Shown in pieces: positions 35,989-45,516 of a stretch of 64,000 nt of DNA. How positions within the stretch are numbered: the first letter of the stretch is position 1; the number at the start of each line of letters is the position of its first letter. The position numbers and the translations under genes were made by a program. The notes under the pieces were generated by a model. The model saw only the letters and a program-made list of their open reading frames with translations, made no database searches and was not told the DNA's origin. Location of the stretch: contig NZ_JAKJPO010000001.1 in the NCBI RefSeq assembly GCF_021725675.1, positions 682,001 to 746,000 on the forward strand, in the 5' to 3' direction. The stretch is from Marilutibacter chinensis (GTDB lineage Bacteria > Pseudomonadota > Gammaproteobacteria > Xanthomonadales > Xanthomonadaceae).

Positions 35989-36596
35989 GCCGCCGCCCTC
36001 GCCTCGCCCCGGGCGATGAAGTTCTCGAGGATGCGTGCGCCGGTGGCGGCCGAGCGCTCGGGATGGAACTGCGCACCGAAGCGGTTGCCGCGGCCACAGA
36101 CGGCAGCGAACCGGCGTCCGTGGCTGCAACTGGCCAGGGTATCCGCACTCACCGGCGCTGCGTAGCCGTGGACGAAGTACGCGTAGGCGCCGGGCTCGAT
36201 GCCTGCCAGCAGCGCACTGTCGGCGTCGATATCCAGGGCATTCCAGCCCATGTGCGGGACCCGCAGCCCGGGGCCACCCTCGAGCCGGGTGACGCGTCCG
36301 GGCAACAGACCGAGGCAATCGACATCGCCCTCTTCCGACGACTCGTACAGCAGTTGCATACCCAGGCAGATCCCGAGCAGCGGCTGACGCAGGCCACGGA
36401 TGACTTCGACCAGATCCAGCCGCCGCAGCCGCGCCATCGCCGCGGCCGCCGCGCCCACTCCAGGCAGGATCACCCGGTCCGCGGCCCGGATCCGGTCGGG
36501 ATCCGCGCTCAGCACCGCATCCACGCCGAGCCGCTCCAGCGCATAGCGCACCGAACCGATGTTCGCGCCGCCGGAATCGATCACCACCACCTGCAT
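35985..36596 (-). CDS. hisH: Imidazole glycerol phosphate synthase, glutaminase subunit
   Basis: The protein has 203 residues, a class I glutamine amidotransferase. The triad is visible: Cys in [19 protein letters not shown], and His with Glu in [10 protein letters not shown]. The N-terminus [20 protein letters not shown] matches this lineage. It makes ammonia for HisF. GGGAGAGCTGTG precedes the ATG. It starts 13 bases after the hisB stop. Confidence 0.95.
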   Translation of the reverse strand: MQVVVIDSGGANIGSVRYALERLGVDAVLSADPDRIRAADRVILPGVGAAAAAMARLRRLDLVEVIRGLRQPLLGICLGMQLLYESSEEGDVDCLGLLPGRVTRLEGGPGLRVPHMGWNALDIDADSALLAGIEPGAYAYFVHGYAAPVSADTLASCSHGRRFAAVCGRGNRFGAQFHPERSAATGARILENFIARGEARAAA

Positions 36597-36609
36597 CACA
36601 GCTCTCCCA

Positions 36610-37749
36610 TCACAGCAACCCCTTGGTGCTGGGCAGCTCGTTGCCCTCGCGCCGGATCGCCTGGCGCAACGCACGGGCGAACGCCTTGAAGCAGGCCTCG
36701 ACCTGATGATGGTCGTTGTCGCCGTCGACCCGCAGGTTCAGATTGATCCCGGCGGTTTCGCACAGCGAACGGAAGAAGTGCGGCACCATCTGCGCCGACA
36801 GTCCTCCGATCCGCTCACTGCGGAACGTACCTTCGAACACCAGGTAGGGACGGCCGGAGAAGTCCAGCGCGACGCTGGCCAGCGATTCATCCATCGGCAG
36901 GGTGAACCCATGTCCGCCGCCGTTGCCCGCCACGGGCCCGGAACCTTCGGACGGATCGAATCCGTAACGGCCGATCCCGCGCTTGTCGCCCAGCGCCTCG
37001 CGCAGTGCCTGGCCCAACGCCAGTGCGCAGTCCTCGACGGTGTGGTGCTCGTCGATGTGCAGATCGCCCTCGCAACTCAGCGTCAGCGCGAAACCGCCGT
37101 GCTTGCCGAGCTGTTCGAGCATGTGGTCGAAGAAGCCGATCCCGGTCGACACGCGCGGCTCGGCTGCGCGGTCGAGGTCGACTTCGACCTCGATCCGGGT
37201 CTCGCGGGTGTTGCGGCTGATCTTCGCCGTCCGCGGCGCGTCGGCCAGCGCGTGCGCGATCCCCGCCCAGTCCCAGTCGCCACCGAACTCGCCGTTGCGC
37301 AGCTGGAACGCGCGGATGCCCAGGTTGCGCGCGAACGCGTTGTCGGTGGGACGGTCGCCGACCATTGCCGACCGCGTCCAGTCGACGCTGCGATCCTTCA
37401 GGTAGTGCAGCACCAGTCCGATCCCCGGCTTGCGGGTGAGCGCGTTGTCGTCCGGGAAGCTGGTGTCGATCAGCACCTCGCGGAACACGATGCCCTGGCT
37501 CTCGAACAGCTGCATCATCAGCGCGTGCGGCCCCTCGAAGCTCTCGCGCGGGTAGGCTTCGGTGCCCAGCCCGTCCTGGTTGCTGACCATCACGAACTGG
37601 TAGCCGGCGTCGCGCAGTCGCAGCAATGCCGGCACCACGCCGTCGACGAAGCGCAGTTTCTCGTAGCTGTCGATCTGGTGGTCGGGCGGCTCGGCGATCA
37701 GGGTGCCGTCGCGGTCGACGAACAGGATCGGTCGCAGTGCGCTGCTCAT
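36610..37749 (-). CDS. hisB: Histidinol-phosphatase / imidazoleglycerol-phosphate dehydratase
   Basis: The protein has 379 residues and is bifunctional. The N-terminal HAD phosphatase (1-165) has [34 protein letters not shown] and [12 protein letters not shown]. The C-terminal dehydratase has [40 protein letters not shown] and [20 protein letters not shown], with the metal His clusters. Between GIGRYGF and FTLPMDES lie about 18 extra residues, [18 protein letters not shown]. coli HisB lacks this loop, and Xanthomonas HisB has a similar one as far as I recall. It catalyses steps 6 and 8. The ATG overlaps the hisC stop by 4 bases. Confidence 0.95.
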   Translation of the reverse strand: MSSALRPILFVDRDGTLIAEPPDHQIDSYEKLRFVDGVVPALLRLRDAGYQFVMVSNQDGLGTEAYPRESFEGPHALMMQLFESQGIVFREVLIDTSFPDDNALTRKPGIGLVLHYLKDRSVDWTRSAMVGDRPTDNAFARNLGIRAFQLRNGEFGGDWDWAGIAHALADAPRTAKISRNTRETRIEVEVDLDRAAEPRVSTGIGFFDHMLEQLGKHGGFALTLSCEGDLHIDEHHTVEDCALALGQALREALGDKRGIGRYGFDPSEGSGPVAGNGGGHGFTLPMDESLASVALDFSGRPYLVFEGTFRSERIGGLSAQMVPHFFRSLCETAGINLNLRVDGDNDHHQVEACFKAFARALRQAIRREGNELPSTKGLL

Positions 37750-38861
37750 GCGACCGCCACCCGGGCTCCGGCGCCGCTTCCACGCCGCAACACTTCCAGC
37801 ACCTGCGCGCTCTGCTCGGGGGTGCCGATGCTGATCCTGAGGGCGTCCCCGAGCGCGTCCTGGGCACGCATGTCGCGGACCACCACGCCGGCATCGAGCA
37901 ACCGGCGGCACACGCCCCCGGCATCGTCGAACCGAACGAGCAGGAAATTGGCGCGCGACGGATACGCCCGGCGCACGCCCGGCAGGCTCCGCAACGCGGC
38001 ATACAGGCGCTGGCGCTCGTCAACCGTCGCCTGTACGCGGCCGACGGTGACGTCGCGGGCGGCACGGGAGACGGCAGCCAGCGCCGCTTCGACGCAGGGC
38101 AGCGGCAGCGGATACGGCGCCTGGCAACGCTGCAGCACGCCAATCAGCGCGTCCGCCGCGATCACCGTGCCGATCCGCGCGGCGGCCAGCGCGTGCGCCT
38201 TCGACAGCGTGCGCAGGACCGCGACGTTGTCGAACTCGTCCAGCAGGCTCGCCAGCGAAGCCGCCTGCGCGTATTCGATGTAGGCCTCGTCGACCACGAC
38301 CACCGCCCGGCCCCGCAGGCGCGAGGCAAGCCGGCGGATCGCATCGCGCGGCAACAGGGTGCCGGACGGGTTGCCGGGCGAGCACAGGAACACGATCCGC
38401 GCCGCCGCGCGCTCGCTGGCGGCGGCGACCGCCTCGAAATCGCACTCGAAGCCGTCGGCGGTGTCCAGCAACGGCACGTCGACGACCCGGGCACCGTGCA
38501 GCCGCGCGCACACGGCGTACATGCCGAAGGTGGGCGAGGTGATCACGACCGCATCGGCGCCGGGACGGCAGAGCGCGCGGATCAGCAGATCGATGCCCTC
38601 GTCGCTGCCTCGCCCGACCAGCACCTGCGACGGTGCGACCCCGTACATGCCGGCGAGTGCCTCGCGCAAGGCCTGTGGCTGCGGCTCCGGATAGCGGCGC
38701 AGTCCGGCGCCCGCCGCGGCCGGGCTGTCCCAGGCCGATTCGTTGGCGTTGAGCCATATCCGGCCCTCGGTCCGGTCGCTGCGCGCGGAGCGGTAACCGG
38801 CGAAGTCGCGCAGATCGGGGCGGACCAGGTCGAGCACGCCGTTGACCGTGTCCGCGCTCAT
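37746..38861 (-). CDS. hisC: Histidinol-phosphate aminotransferase
   Basis: The protein has 371 residues, a PLP aminotransferase of fold type I. It shows [57 protein letters not shown] and the PLP Lys in [15 protein letters not shown]. It converts imidazole acetol phosphate to histidinol phosphate. It overlaps hisD upstream and hisB downstream by 4 bases each. Confidence 0.95.
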   Translation of the reverse strand: MSADTVNGVLDLVRPDLRDFAGYRSARSDRTEGRIWLNANESAWDSPAAAGAGLRRYPEPQPQALREALAGMYGVAPSQVLVGRGSDEGIDLLIRALCRPGADAVVITSPTFGMYAVCARLHGARVVDVPLLDTADGFECDFEAVAAASERAAARIVFLCSPGNPSGTLLPRDAIRRLASRLRGRAVVVVDEAYIEYAQAASLASLLDEFDNVAVLRTLSKAHALAAARIGTVIAADALIGVLQRCQAPYPLPLPCVEAALAAVSRAARDVTVGRVQATVDERQRLYAALRSLPGVRRAYPSRANFLLVRFDDAGGVCRRLLDAGVVVRDMRAQDALGDALRISIGTPEQSAQVLEVLRRGSGAGARVAVA

Positions 38862-40168
38862 GCCGCAGCCTCCAGGCGCAGGGTGACCGCGCGCCGGTGC
38901 GCCTCCAGCCCTTCGGCGGCGGCCAGTTCGGCCGCGCACGGGCCGATCGCCGCCAATCCGCGCGGCTGCACTTCCTGCACGGTGATCGCGACCTGGAAAC
39001 TGGCGACGCTGACGCCGCTGCAGTAACGGGCGGCACCCGCGGTCGGCAGCACGTGATTGGTGCCGCTGCAGTAATCGCCGAGCGCCTCCGGAGCCCAGTC
39101 GCCGAGGAACACCGAGCCCGCCGCCTGCACCCGGTCCAGCTGGGCACGCGCGTCGCGCAGGGCCAGGATCAGGTGCTCGGGCGCATAGCGGTTGCTGATG
39201 TCGAACGCCTGTTGCAGCGATTCGACATGGATCAGGTAGGAGCCGGCCAGCGCCTGCCGGGCGATCCCTTCGCGCGGCAGCGCCTTCAGCTGTTGCTCCA
39301 GCGCCCGCCCGACCCGCTCGATCAGCGCCGGATCGTCGCTGAGCAGCAGCACCTGGGAATCGGGACCATGCTCGGCCTGCGACAGCAGGTCGGCGGCGAC
39401 GAAGGCCGGGTTCGCGCCGGCATCGGCGATCACCAGCACCTCCGACGGGCCGGCCGGCATGTCGATGCCGACCGCGCCGCCCGCGGACACCTGCCGCTTG
39501 GCCTCGGTGACCCATCCATTGCCGGGCCCGAACAGCTTGTCGCAGGCAGGCACGCCGGCAGCGCCGTAAGCCATCGCCGCGATCGCCTGCACCCCGCCGA
39601 GCTTGAACACCCCGCCGCGCGGCGTGCCACCGATACCGCATGCGGCAGCGGCGTACAGCACGGCTGGATCGGCGCTGCCATCGGCGCGCGGCGGCGTGCA
39701 CAGCACCACGTCGCGGCAGCCGGCCAGGCGCGCAGGCACGCCCAGCATCAGCGCGGTGGACGGCAACGGCGCGGAACCGGCCGGTACGTACAATCCGACC
39801 CGCCCGATCGGGCGCAGGATGCGCTCGCAGCGGACGCCATCGGCGGTATCGACCGCGTAGGCCACGGCCATGCCGTCGCGATGGAAACGCTCGATCCGTC
39901 CGGCCGCGTCGTCGATCGCGTCGCGCAGCACCGGCGGCAGGCTGTCTGCGGCCCGCTCGAACTCGTCCTCGCCGACCTGGAAGCCGTCCAGGTCCACGCC
40001 GTCGAAACGACGCGCGTATTCGCGCAGCGCAGCCTCGCCGCGGACGCGCACGTCGTCCAGCATCGCCGCCACCGTCCGCGTCACCTCGGGCGCCTGCGCG
40101 GCAGCGGGGCGCGTCAGCACCGCCTCACGCTGCGCCGGATCGAGCCTGGCCCATTCGACGCGGTTCAT
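38858..40168 (-). CDS. hisD: Histidinol dehydrogenase
   Basis: The protein has 436 residues. It shows [80 protein letters not shown] and the catalytic [20 protein letters not shown]. It oxidises histidinol to histidine in two NAD-linked steps with zinc. The ATG at 40168 overlaps the hisG stop by 4 bases. Confidence 0.95.
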   Translation of the reverse strand: MNRVEWARLDPAQREAVLTRPAAAQAPEVTRTVAAMLDDVRVRGEAALREYARRFDGVDLDGFQVGEDEFERAADSLPPVLRDAIDDAAGRIERFHRDGMAVAYAVDTADGVRCERILRPIGRVGLYVPAGSAPLPSTALMLGVPARLAGCRDVVLCTPPRADGSADPAVLYAAAACGIGGTPRGGVFKLGGVQAIAAMAYGAAGVPACDKLFGPGNGWVTEAKRQVSAGGAVGIDMPAGPSEVLVIADAGANPAFVAADLLSQAEHGPDSQVLLLSDDPALIERVGRALEQQLKALPREGIARQALAGSYLIHVESLQQAFDISNRYAPEHLILALRDARAQLDRVQAAGSVFLGDWAPEALGDYCSGTNHVLPTAGAARYCSGVSVASFQVAITVQEVQPRGLAAIGPCAAELAAAEGLEAHRRAVTLRLEAAA

Positions 40169-41139
40169 GCCAGCATCCCTTCCACCGGAAGCACCAGCAG
40201 CCCGCGTGCGCCTGCCCGCTTGAGTTCCTCCAGCCGCTGCCAGGTCACCGCACCGTGGCACAGCGCCTGCAGGGCCAGGCCGTCGCCGCCGTCGATCTGC
40301 ATCACCGTCGGCGCTTCCGCATCCGGCAGGAGAGGCAGCAGCGATGGAATCGCCTCGCGCGAGGCCTGGAACATCAGCAGCTTGCTGTGACGCATCCGCA
40401 GCACCCCGTCGAGCCGGCGCAGCAGCAGCTCGGCCAGCCCGGCACGGGCGTCGTCCCAGATCCCGTCAAACGCGGGCTGGCGGGGTGTCGCCTGGTCGAG
40501 ACCGGATGCACCGCTCGTGGCCGATGACGGCCCGGCCAGCACCGCCTCGCTCTCCAGCAGGGTCATCACCGGCTTGAGCTGGTTCGCGGCCAGGGTCGCG
40601 CCACTGGACACCAGGTCGCATATCGCATCCGCCTGTCCGAGCCGGGGCGCGATCTCGACCGAGCCCGACAGCTCGACAACCTCGGCGGCGATTCCCTGTC
40701 CGTCCAGCCACTGGCGCAGGATCGCCGGGTAACTGGTCGCCAGGCGGGTGCCGGCGAGCTGCGCCTGCGACTGCCAGGCCCAGGTTTCCGGCACCGCGAT
40801 CGCGAGCCGGCAGCCACCGAAGCCGAGCGGCCGCCATTCGCGGAACGCCTCGCTCCCACCCCCGGCCTTCAGCGCGATGTCCTGCTCGAGCAGCACGTTG
40901 CGGCCGACCACGCCCAGATCGCAGACTCCGTCGCGGATCAGGCCCGGGATGTCGTCGTCGCGGACCAGCAGCAGGTCCACGGGCAGGCTCTCGCCGTAGC
41001 AGAACAGGCGATCGCGGCTCTCGCGCCAGCTCAGCCCGCAGGCGGTCAGCAGCGCCCGGGCCGGCTCGGCCAGCCGGCCGGACTTCTGTATCGCGATCCG
41101 CAGGCGGTCGCGCGCGCCGTTGCCGGTCTTCGGATTCAT
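40165..41139 (-). CDS. hisG: ATP phosphoribosyltransferase (long form)
   Basis: The protein has 324 residues. The catalytic part has [74 protein letters not shown] and [18 protein letters not shown]-terminal regulatory domain marks the long, histidine-feedback-sensitive type; no HisZ is needed. Between the two lies a linker, [20 protein letters not shown], that looks longer than usual. It catalyses the first step of histidine synthesis. GGAGCAGGAACG lies before the ATG at 41139. It begins 16 bases after the regulator gene. Confidence 0.95.
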   Translation of the reverse strand: MNPKTGNGARDRLRIAIQKSGRLAEPARALLTACGLSWRESRDRLFCYGESLPVDLLLVRDDDIPGLIRDGVCDLGVVGRNVLLEQDIALKAGGGSEAFREWRPLGFGGCRLAIAVPETWAWQSQAQLAGTRLATSYPAILRQWLDGQGIAAEVVELSGSVEIAPRLGQADAICDLVSSGATLAANQLKPVMTLLESEAVLAGPSSATSGASGLDQATPRQPAFDGIWDDARAGLAELLLRRLDGVLRMRHSKLLMFQASREAIPSLLPLLPDAEAPTVMQIDGGDGLALQALCHGAVTWQRLEELKRAGARGLLVLPVEGMLA

Positions 41140-41155
41140 CGTTCCTGCTCCGTCC

Positions 41156-41464
41156 TCAACGGGTTGCCGCGCGCGTGCGCGCCATCGCCATCGCATAACC
41201 GCCGGTACCGCGCTCCATCGTCCGCGCGACCCGCCCGATCGTGGTGACGCTGACCTGGGTCAGATCGTGGATCTCGCGATACGGGATCCCCCGGGCCAAC
41301 AGCGGCACGACCCGCCAGCGGTCGGTCATCGCCTCCAGTTCGGCCGGGGTGCACAGGTCCTCCAGGAACGCGCGGACCTGCTCGGCCGTGCGCAGCCCGG
41401 CCAGCGCCTGGGCCAGCTCGGCCAGCGCATCCCCGGTCTCTTCATCGTGTTGGCGTCGTTTCAT
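41156..41464 (-). CDS. TrpR-like (YerC/YecD family) regulator of the his operon
   Basis: The protein has 102 residues and is all helical. It has [40 protein letters not shown] and the helix-turn-helix [20 protein letters not shown]. This is the TrpR superfamily subgroup YerC/YecD, which comparative genomics links to histidine biosynthesis. It is the first gene of the operon, 16 bases before hisG. A 32-bp perfect palindrome overlaps its promoter (41487-41539), so autoregulation with histidine as co-repressor is the natural model. No binding data are in the sequence. Confidence 0.88.
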   Translation of the reverse strand: MKRRQHDEETGDALAELAQALAGLRTAEQVRAFLEDLCTPAELEAMTDRWRVVPLLARGIPYREIHDLTQVSVTTIGRVARTMERGTGGYAMAMARTRAATR

Positions 41465-41486
41465 CGCAGCGCGCTGCCCATCTACA

Positions 41487-41539
41487 GAATAATGTATTAA
41501 CGCGTTAATACATTATTCGACCGTGGTGGCCGTCGTCAA
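41487..41539 (-). promoter_or_regulatory. his operon promoter and 32-bp palindromic operator
   Basis: Bases 41487-41518 form a perfect 32-bp palindrome. Each half reads GAATAATGTATTAACG and its complement, a strongly AT-rich site in GC-rich DNA. On the minus strand a promoter is visible: -35 TTGACG (41539-41534), 16-base spacer, -10 AATAAT (41517-41512). The -10 lies inside the palindrome. Binding of the TrpR-like protein here would block RNA polymerase. The start codon is 23 bases from the palindrome end. The divergent GGDEF gene begins 117 bases away and may also be affected. Confidence 0.8.
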
Positions 41540-41634
41540 GCCCCTGCGTGGAACACCGGCTCTGTCCGGGCGCGCTCCGAAGTACACTCAGGGCGCCACA
41601 GGGGGTTGTTCAACTGTCACTCAAGGATTTGCGG

Positions 41635-43470
41635 ATGCGGATCAGAGGCTTCTGGCCCGGCGTCGTGCTCGGACTCCTGCTGCTGTCCGGATTCCACGCC
41701 CACCCCGGCCATGCCAGCGAGATGGCGCCGGCACTGCTGCCCAAGGATTCGTCCGAGTTCGTCCTCGCCCCGCACGTCAGCTTCCTGCACGACGTCGCCG
41801 GTGGAATGCGCCTGGAGGATGCCGTCGCCGCACGGCGCGACGGCGCCTTCGCTCCCCTGCCCGGCGGCAACAACTCGTTCGGCTTCCAGGACGGCGCGTT
41901 CTGGTTCCACGCACGCATCGTCAACCGCGATCCCGACGAGAGTCAGTGGCTGCTGGTCCAGCAGTACCCGCTCAGCGACAGTATCGACCTTTACGCCCTG
42001 CATCCCGATGGACGGATGGAGCACCACCAGGGGGGCGATCACCGACCGTTCTCGGCACGCAGTGTCCGCTACCGGCACCCCAATTTCTGGCTGGACCTGC
42101 CAGCGGACCAGCCGGTCGACCTGTTCATCCGCATCCAGAGCGAAAGCTCGATGCAGGTCCCCCTGCGGCTTTACACGCCGACCGCGTTCGCCGAGATGTC
42201 GCGCGACGTGCAGTTCGGAATCGGCCTCTACTACGGGATCCTGCTGTCGCTGTTCTTCTACAACCTGGTGCTGTGGCTGACCACGCGCGACTCGAGCTAT
42301 TTCTGGTACGTGTTCCACCTGACCGCGTTCGGACTGGTGCTGTTCACCCTCAACGGACTGGGCTTCGAATACCTGTGGCCGGACTCGGCCTGGATGGCCG
42401 ACAGATCGGTGCCACTGTCGATATGCCTGGCTCAGGTCGGCGTCCAGCAGTTCGCGCGCAGGTTCCTCGACCTGCGCAACCGCTGGCCCACCGGCGACCG
42501 GGTCGGGCTCGGCCTGATCGGCTTCTTCCTGCTGCTCGGCGTCGCTTCGGCATTCCTCCCGTACCGCATCTCGACGCCGTTCGCGTCGGCGAGCGTGTTC
42601 ATCAGCGTCGGCTGGGTCGCGGTGGAAGCGATCGTGGCGATCCGTCGCGGCTACGCGCCGGCACGGATATTCCTGCTTGCGTGGGCGACGTTCCTGGTCG
42701 GGACGGCGATGTTCGCCTCGGTCGCCTTCGCGCTGCTGCCGAAGACCTTCGTCACCGAGTACGGCGTGCAGATCGGCTCTGCGCTGGAGATGCTGCTGCT
42801 GTCGATCGCCCTCGGACACCGCTACGCTGCCCTGCGCAACGAGAACGAGCGCATTGTCCGCGACGCGAAACGGCAGCTCGAGCACCAGGTCGAGAAACGC
42901 ACCCGCGAGCTGAGCGAGGCGCTGGGCCAGCTCGGCGATGCCCATGCACGGCTGCGCGAATCCAGCCAGCGCGACGCACTGACCGGCCTGCACACCCGCC
43001 GGCATTTCCACGAGCAGTTGGCGCCGATGCTCGAGGAGGCGCGATCCGGCGGGCGCCCGCTGTCGCTGCTGATGATCGACCTCGATCACTTCAAGGAGAT
43101 CAACGACCGTCACGGCCACCTGGCCGGCGACGCCTGCCTGCGCTGGGCGGCCCATGCGATCGGCGATGCACTGCGCCCGCATCGTGCGCTGGTCGCGCGT
43201 TTCGGTGGCGAAGAGTTCGTCGCCGCCCTGCCCGATCACGATCTCGCTGCCGCCACCGCTGCGGCGGAAAAGATCCGCCACCAGCTCGACTCGGCGCCAT
43301 GCGAAGCGCTCAACCGCAAGACGGTGGTGACCACCAGTATCGGCGTGCACCAGATCGACATCGCGACGGCGGGCGGGATCGACGCCGCCTTGGAGCGCGC
43401 CGACCGCGCGCTGTATCAGGCCAAGGCGGAAGGCCGCAACTGCGTGCGGACCTCCACCGTCGCCGGCTGA
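41635..43470 (+). CDS. 7TMR-DISM sensor diguanylate cyclase
   Basis: The protein has 611 residues. After a signal peptide (MRIRGFWPGVVLGLLLLSGF) comes a periplasmic DISMED2-type beta domain (about 35-175; FWFHARIVNRDPDESQWLLV, PVDLFIRIQSESSMQVPLRL). Seven membrane helices follow (about 185-400), then a coiled coil (RQLEHQVEKRTRELSEALGQ). The C-terminal GGDEF domain (about 440-605) has DALTGLHTRRHFHEQL, IDLDHFKEINDRHGHLAGD and intact RFGGEEF near 524. It should make c-di-GMP in response to a periplasmic ligand, possibly a sugar. It is divergent from the his operon and convergent with the ammonia-lyase gene. The start 41635 lies in the expected place for the signal peptide. Confidence 0.9.
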   Translation: MRIRGFWPGVVLGLLLLSGFHAHPGHASEMAPALLPKDSSEFVLAPHVSFLHDVAGGMRLEDAVAARRDGAFAPLPGGNNSFGFQDGAFWFHARIVNRDPDESQWLLVQQYPLSDSIDLYALHPDGRMEHHQGGDHRPFSARSVRYRHPNFWLDLPADQPVDLFIRIQSESSMQVPLRLYTPTAFAEMSRDVQFGIGLYYGILLSLFFYNLVLWLTTRDSSYFWYVFHLTAFGLVLFTLNGLGFEYLWPDSAWMADRSVPLSICLAQVGVQQFARRFLDLRNRWPTGDRVGLGLIGFFLLLGVASAFLPYRISTPFASASVFISVGWVAVEAIVAIRRGYAPARIFLLAWATFLVGTAMFASVAFALLPKTFVTEYGVQIGSALEMLLLSIALGHRYAALRNENERIVRDAKRQLEHQVEKRTRELSEALGQLGDAHARLRESSQRDALTGLHTRRHFHEQLAPMLEEARSGGRPLSLLMIDLDHFKEINDRHGHLAGDACLRWAAHAIGDALRPHRALVARFGGEEFVAALPDHDLAAATAAAEKIRHQLDSAPCEALNRKTVVTTSIGVHQIDIATAGGIDAALERADRALYQAKAEGRNCVRTSTVAG

Positions 43471-43486
43471 AACGGCGAGCTGACGC

Positions 43487-45403
43487 TCAGTCTACGCCGA
43501 GCGCCGAGCGGGCGGCGGCGATCACCCGCCCGTCCTCCACCAGGCGCACCGCCGTCGCGACCTCGGCATCCAGCGCGCGGTCGCGCTCGAGGAACGGAAT
43601 CGCCTCGCGGATCGCCGCGTGCGCGGCCGCGACCGCGATCCCGGGGCCATACTCGCCCGACTCGGCGAGCTCGGCACGCAGACCCTCGACTTCGGCCATG
43701 AACCTGTCGCGGGCCGGCGCGTCGCTGGCCGGCATCCCGGCGACCTTGGCCGCGAGCGCGTCGGCATCGGCGTGCCGCGACAGGTCGCGAGCGGCGTTGA
43801 TCATGTCCCGGCGCAGATCCAGCGCCTGCGCCGCGGTGTACAGCTCCAGCGCCAGCACCTTGCCCAGGTCGGCGACCATCGCCAGCACGTGGCGGGCTTC
43901 GTTCGCGCCCATCGACACGTGGTCCTCGGCATTGGCGCTGGTCGGGATCGAATACACGGAGGCCGGCATCGCGCGGCTGGACAGATCGTTGACGATCGCC
44001 GCCGCGGTGTACTGCACGATCATGTGGCCGGACTCGGTCGAGTCCTCGTTGCCGATCAGGAATGCCGGCAGGCCGTCGTTGGTGGCCGGGTCGACCAGCT
44101 TGTTGAGGCGGCGCTCGGAGATGCTGGCCAGCACCGGGATCGCTGCCTTCACGTAGCTCATCGCCAGCGCCAGCGGCATGCCGTGGAAATGGCCAGCGGA
44201 GATGACCTGCTCCTCGACGTGCTGCCTGTCGGCATCCGGGAACACGATCGGGTTGTCGGTCAGCGCGTTGAGCTCGATCTCCAGCACCCGCGCGGCCTGG
44301 GCGACGGCATCGCGCACCGCACCGTGCACCTGCGGGATGCAGCGCAGCGAGTAGCTGTCCTGCGGCTGGTGCTTCTTGCCGCCGCGGAACGGCCGGAACC
44401 GGGTGTAGAACTTCTCGCGGCCGTGGCGCTGGTCCAGCGGCACCCAGTCCCAGCCGATGTCGAAGCGCAGCGCATGCGCTCCCGGCAGACTCGCTGACAG
44501 CACGCTCCAGCTGTGCGGCAGCCATGGCCGGAAGCGCGGCACCAGGTGGTAGGGAATGTCCGACAGCGTCGAACCTTCGAGCAGGCGGCGCAGATTGGCC
44601 GCGACCTGGACCTGCCCCGGATGCGGGCGCAATGCGTGCACTTCCTCGGCGAACGCGCCCAGGCGGCCGGCGAAGGCGTCGATCGTCATCGCCGCGGCGA
44701 GATCGGCGGTATCGAGCAGGTCCTCCAGCCGGTGCAGCGCCAGCACGCCGCAGGCCAGCATCTGCGCGGTGCCGTTGTTCAGCGCCAGGCCTTCCTTGTA
44801 GGACAGCCGCACCGGCTCCAGACCCGCGCGCGCCAGTGCTTCACCACCCGGCATGCGTTCGCCCCGGTGGAATGCCTCGCCGCCGCCGAGCAGCACGATC
44901 GCCAGATGCGACAGCGGCGCCAGGTCGCCGGACGCACCGACCGACCCCAGCTGCGGCACCACCGGCACCACGCCGGCATTGAGCATCGCGGTCAACGCCT
45001 GCAGGGTCTCCACCCGCACGCCCGAGTGCCCGCGCAGCAGCGTGTTGATGCGGATGCACAGCATCGCGCGCACCACCTCGGGCGCGAACGGCTCGCCGAC
45101 GCAGACCGCATGGGTGACGATCAGGTTGCGCTGCAGTTCCTCGTGCAGGGTCTCGTCGCTGGCGGCCACGCCCGGCAACGCCTCGCGCAGGCGGTGCGCG
45201 CCGAGCAGGCGGTCGGCGTTGCTGCCGAATCCGGTGGAAACGCCGTAGATCGGTTCCTCGCGGCGGACCTGCTCGGCCAGGAATTCGGCCGCGCGCGCCA
45301 CCGCCGGCAACTGTTCCGGCGCGAGTTCGACGTGCGCGCCGTAGGCGACGTCCACCAGTTGCGTCCGCGTCAGCGAGCGGCCATCGAGTCTGATCGGTTT
45401 CAT
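43487..45403 (-). CDS. hutH: Histidine ammonia-lyase homologue, long form
   Basis: The protein has 638 residues; ordinary HutH has about 510. The MIO-forming Ala-Ser-Gly is in GSVGASGDLAPLSHLAIVLL. Also seen are YGVSTGFGSN, IVTHAVCVGEPF (His83 position), QDSYSLRCIPQVHGAV and PTSANAEDHVSMGANEARHV. Two differences stand out. About 55-60 extra residues (277-344) include SWSVLSASLPGAHALRFDIG and sit between LLEGS and QDSYSLRC. The place of E414 of the Pseudomonas enzyme (TAAALASE) reads TAAAIVND, so Glu is Asp. The C-terminus is also about 30 residues longer. It probably deaminates histidine to urocanate, but tyrosine or another substrate cannot be excluded. No hutU, hutI or hutG is nearby. Confidence 0.8.
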   Translation of the reverse strand: MKPIRLDGRSLTRTQLVDVAYGAHVELAPEQLPAVARAAEFLAEQVRREEPIYGVSTGFGSNADRLLGAHRLREALPGVAASDETLHEELQRNLIVTHAVCVGEPFAPEVVRAMLCIRINTLLRGHSGVRVETLQALTAMLNAGVVPVVPQLGSVGASGDLAPLSHLAIVLLGGGEAFHRGERMPGGEALARAGLEPVRLSYKEGLALNNGTAQMLACGVLALHRLEDLLDTADLAAAMTIDAFAGRLGAFAEEVHALRPHPGQVQVAANLRRLLEGSTLSDIPYHLVPRFRPWLPHSWSVLSASLPGAHALRFDIGWDWVPLDQRHGREKFYTRFRPFRGGKKHQPQDSYSLRCIPQVHGAVRDAVAQAARVLEIELNALTDNPIVFPDADRQHVEEQVISAGHFHGMPLALAMSYVKAAIPVLASISERRLNKLVDPATNDGLPAFLIGNEDSTESGHMIVQYTAAAIVNDLSSRAMPASVYSIPTSANAEDHVSMGANEARHVLAMVADLGKVLALELYTAAQALDLRRDMINAARDLSRHADADALAAKVAGMPASDAPARDRFMAEVEGLRAELAESGEYGPGIAVAAAHAAIREAIPFLERDRALDAEVATAVRLVEDGRVIAAARSALGVD

Positions 45404-45425
45404 TGAGTCTTCAAAAGCCCTTGAG

Positions 45426-45495
45426 CCGCGGATCGACGCGGATGAACGCGAACGGATCCGAATGAACGAAATGCCTTATCCGCGTTCATCCGCGG
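45426..45495. repeat. Inverted repeat of the CGCGGAT type
   Basis: CCGCGGATCGACGCGGAT (45426-45443) faces ATCCGCGTTCATCCGCGG (45478-45495), with two mismatches and a 34-base spacer. It lies between hisS and hutH. The copy at 29877-29937 is shorter and less perfect. Confidence 0.75.
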
Positions 45496-45516
45496 AATCC
45501 ATGCCCGATCCCTGCC

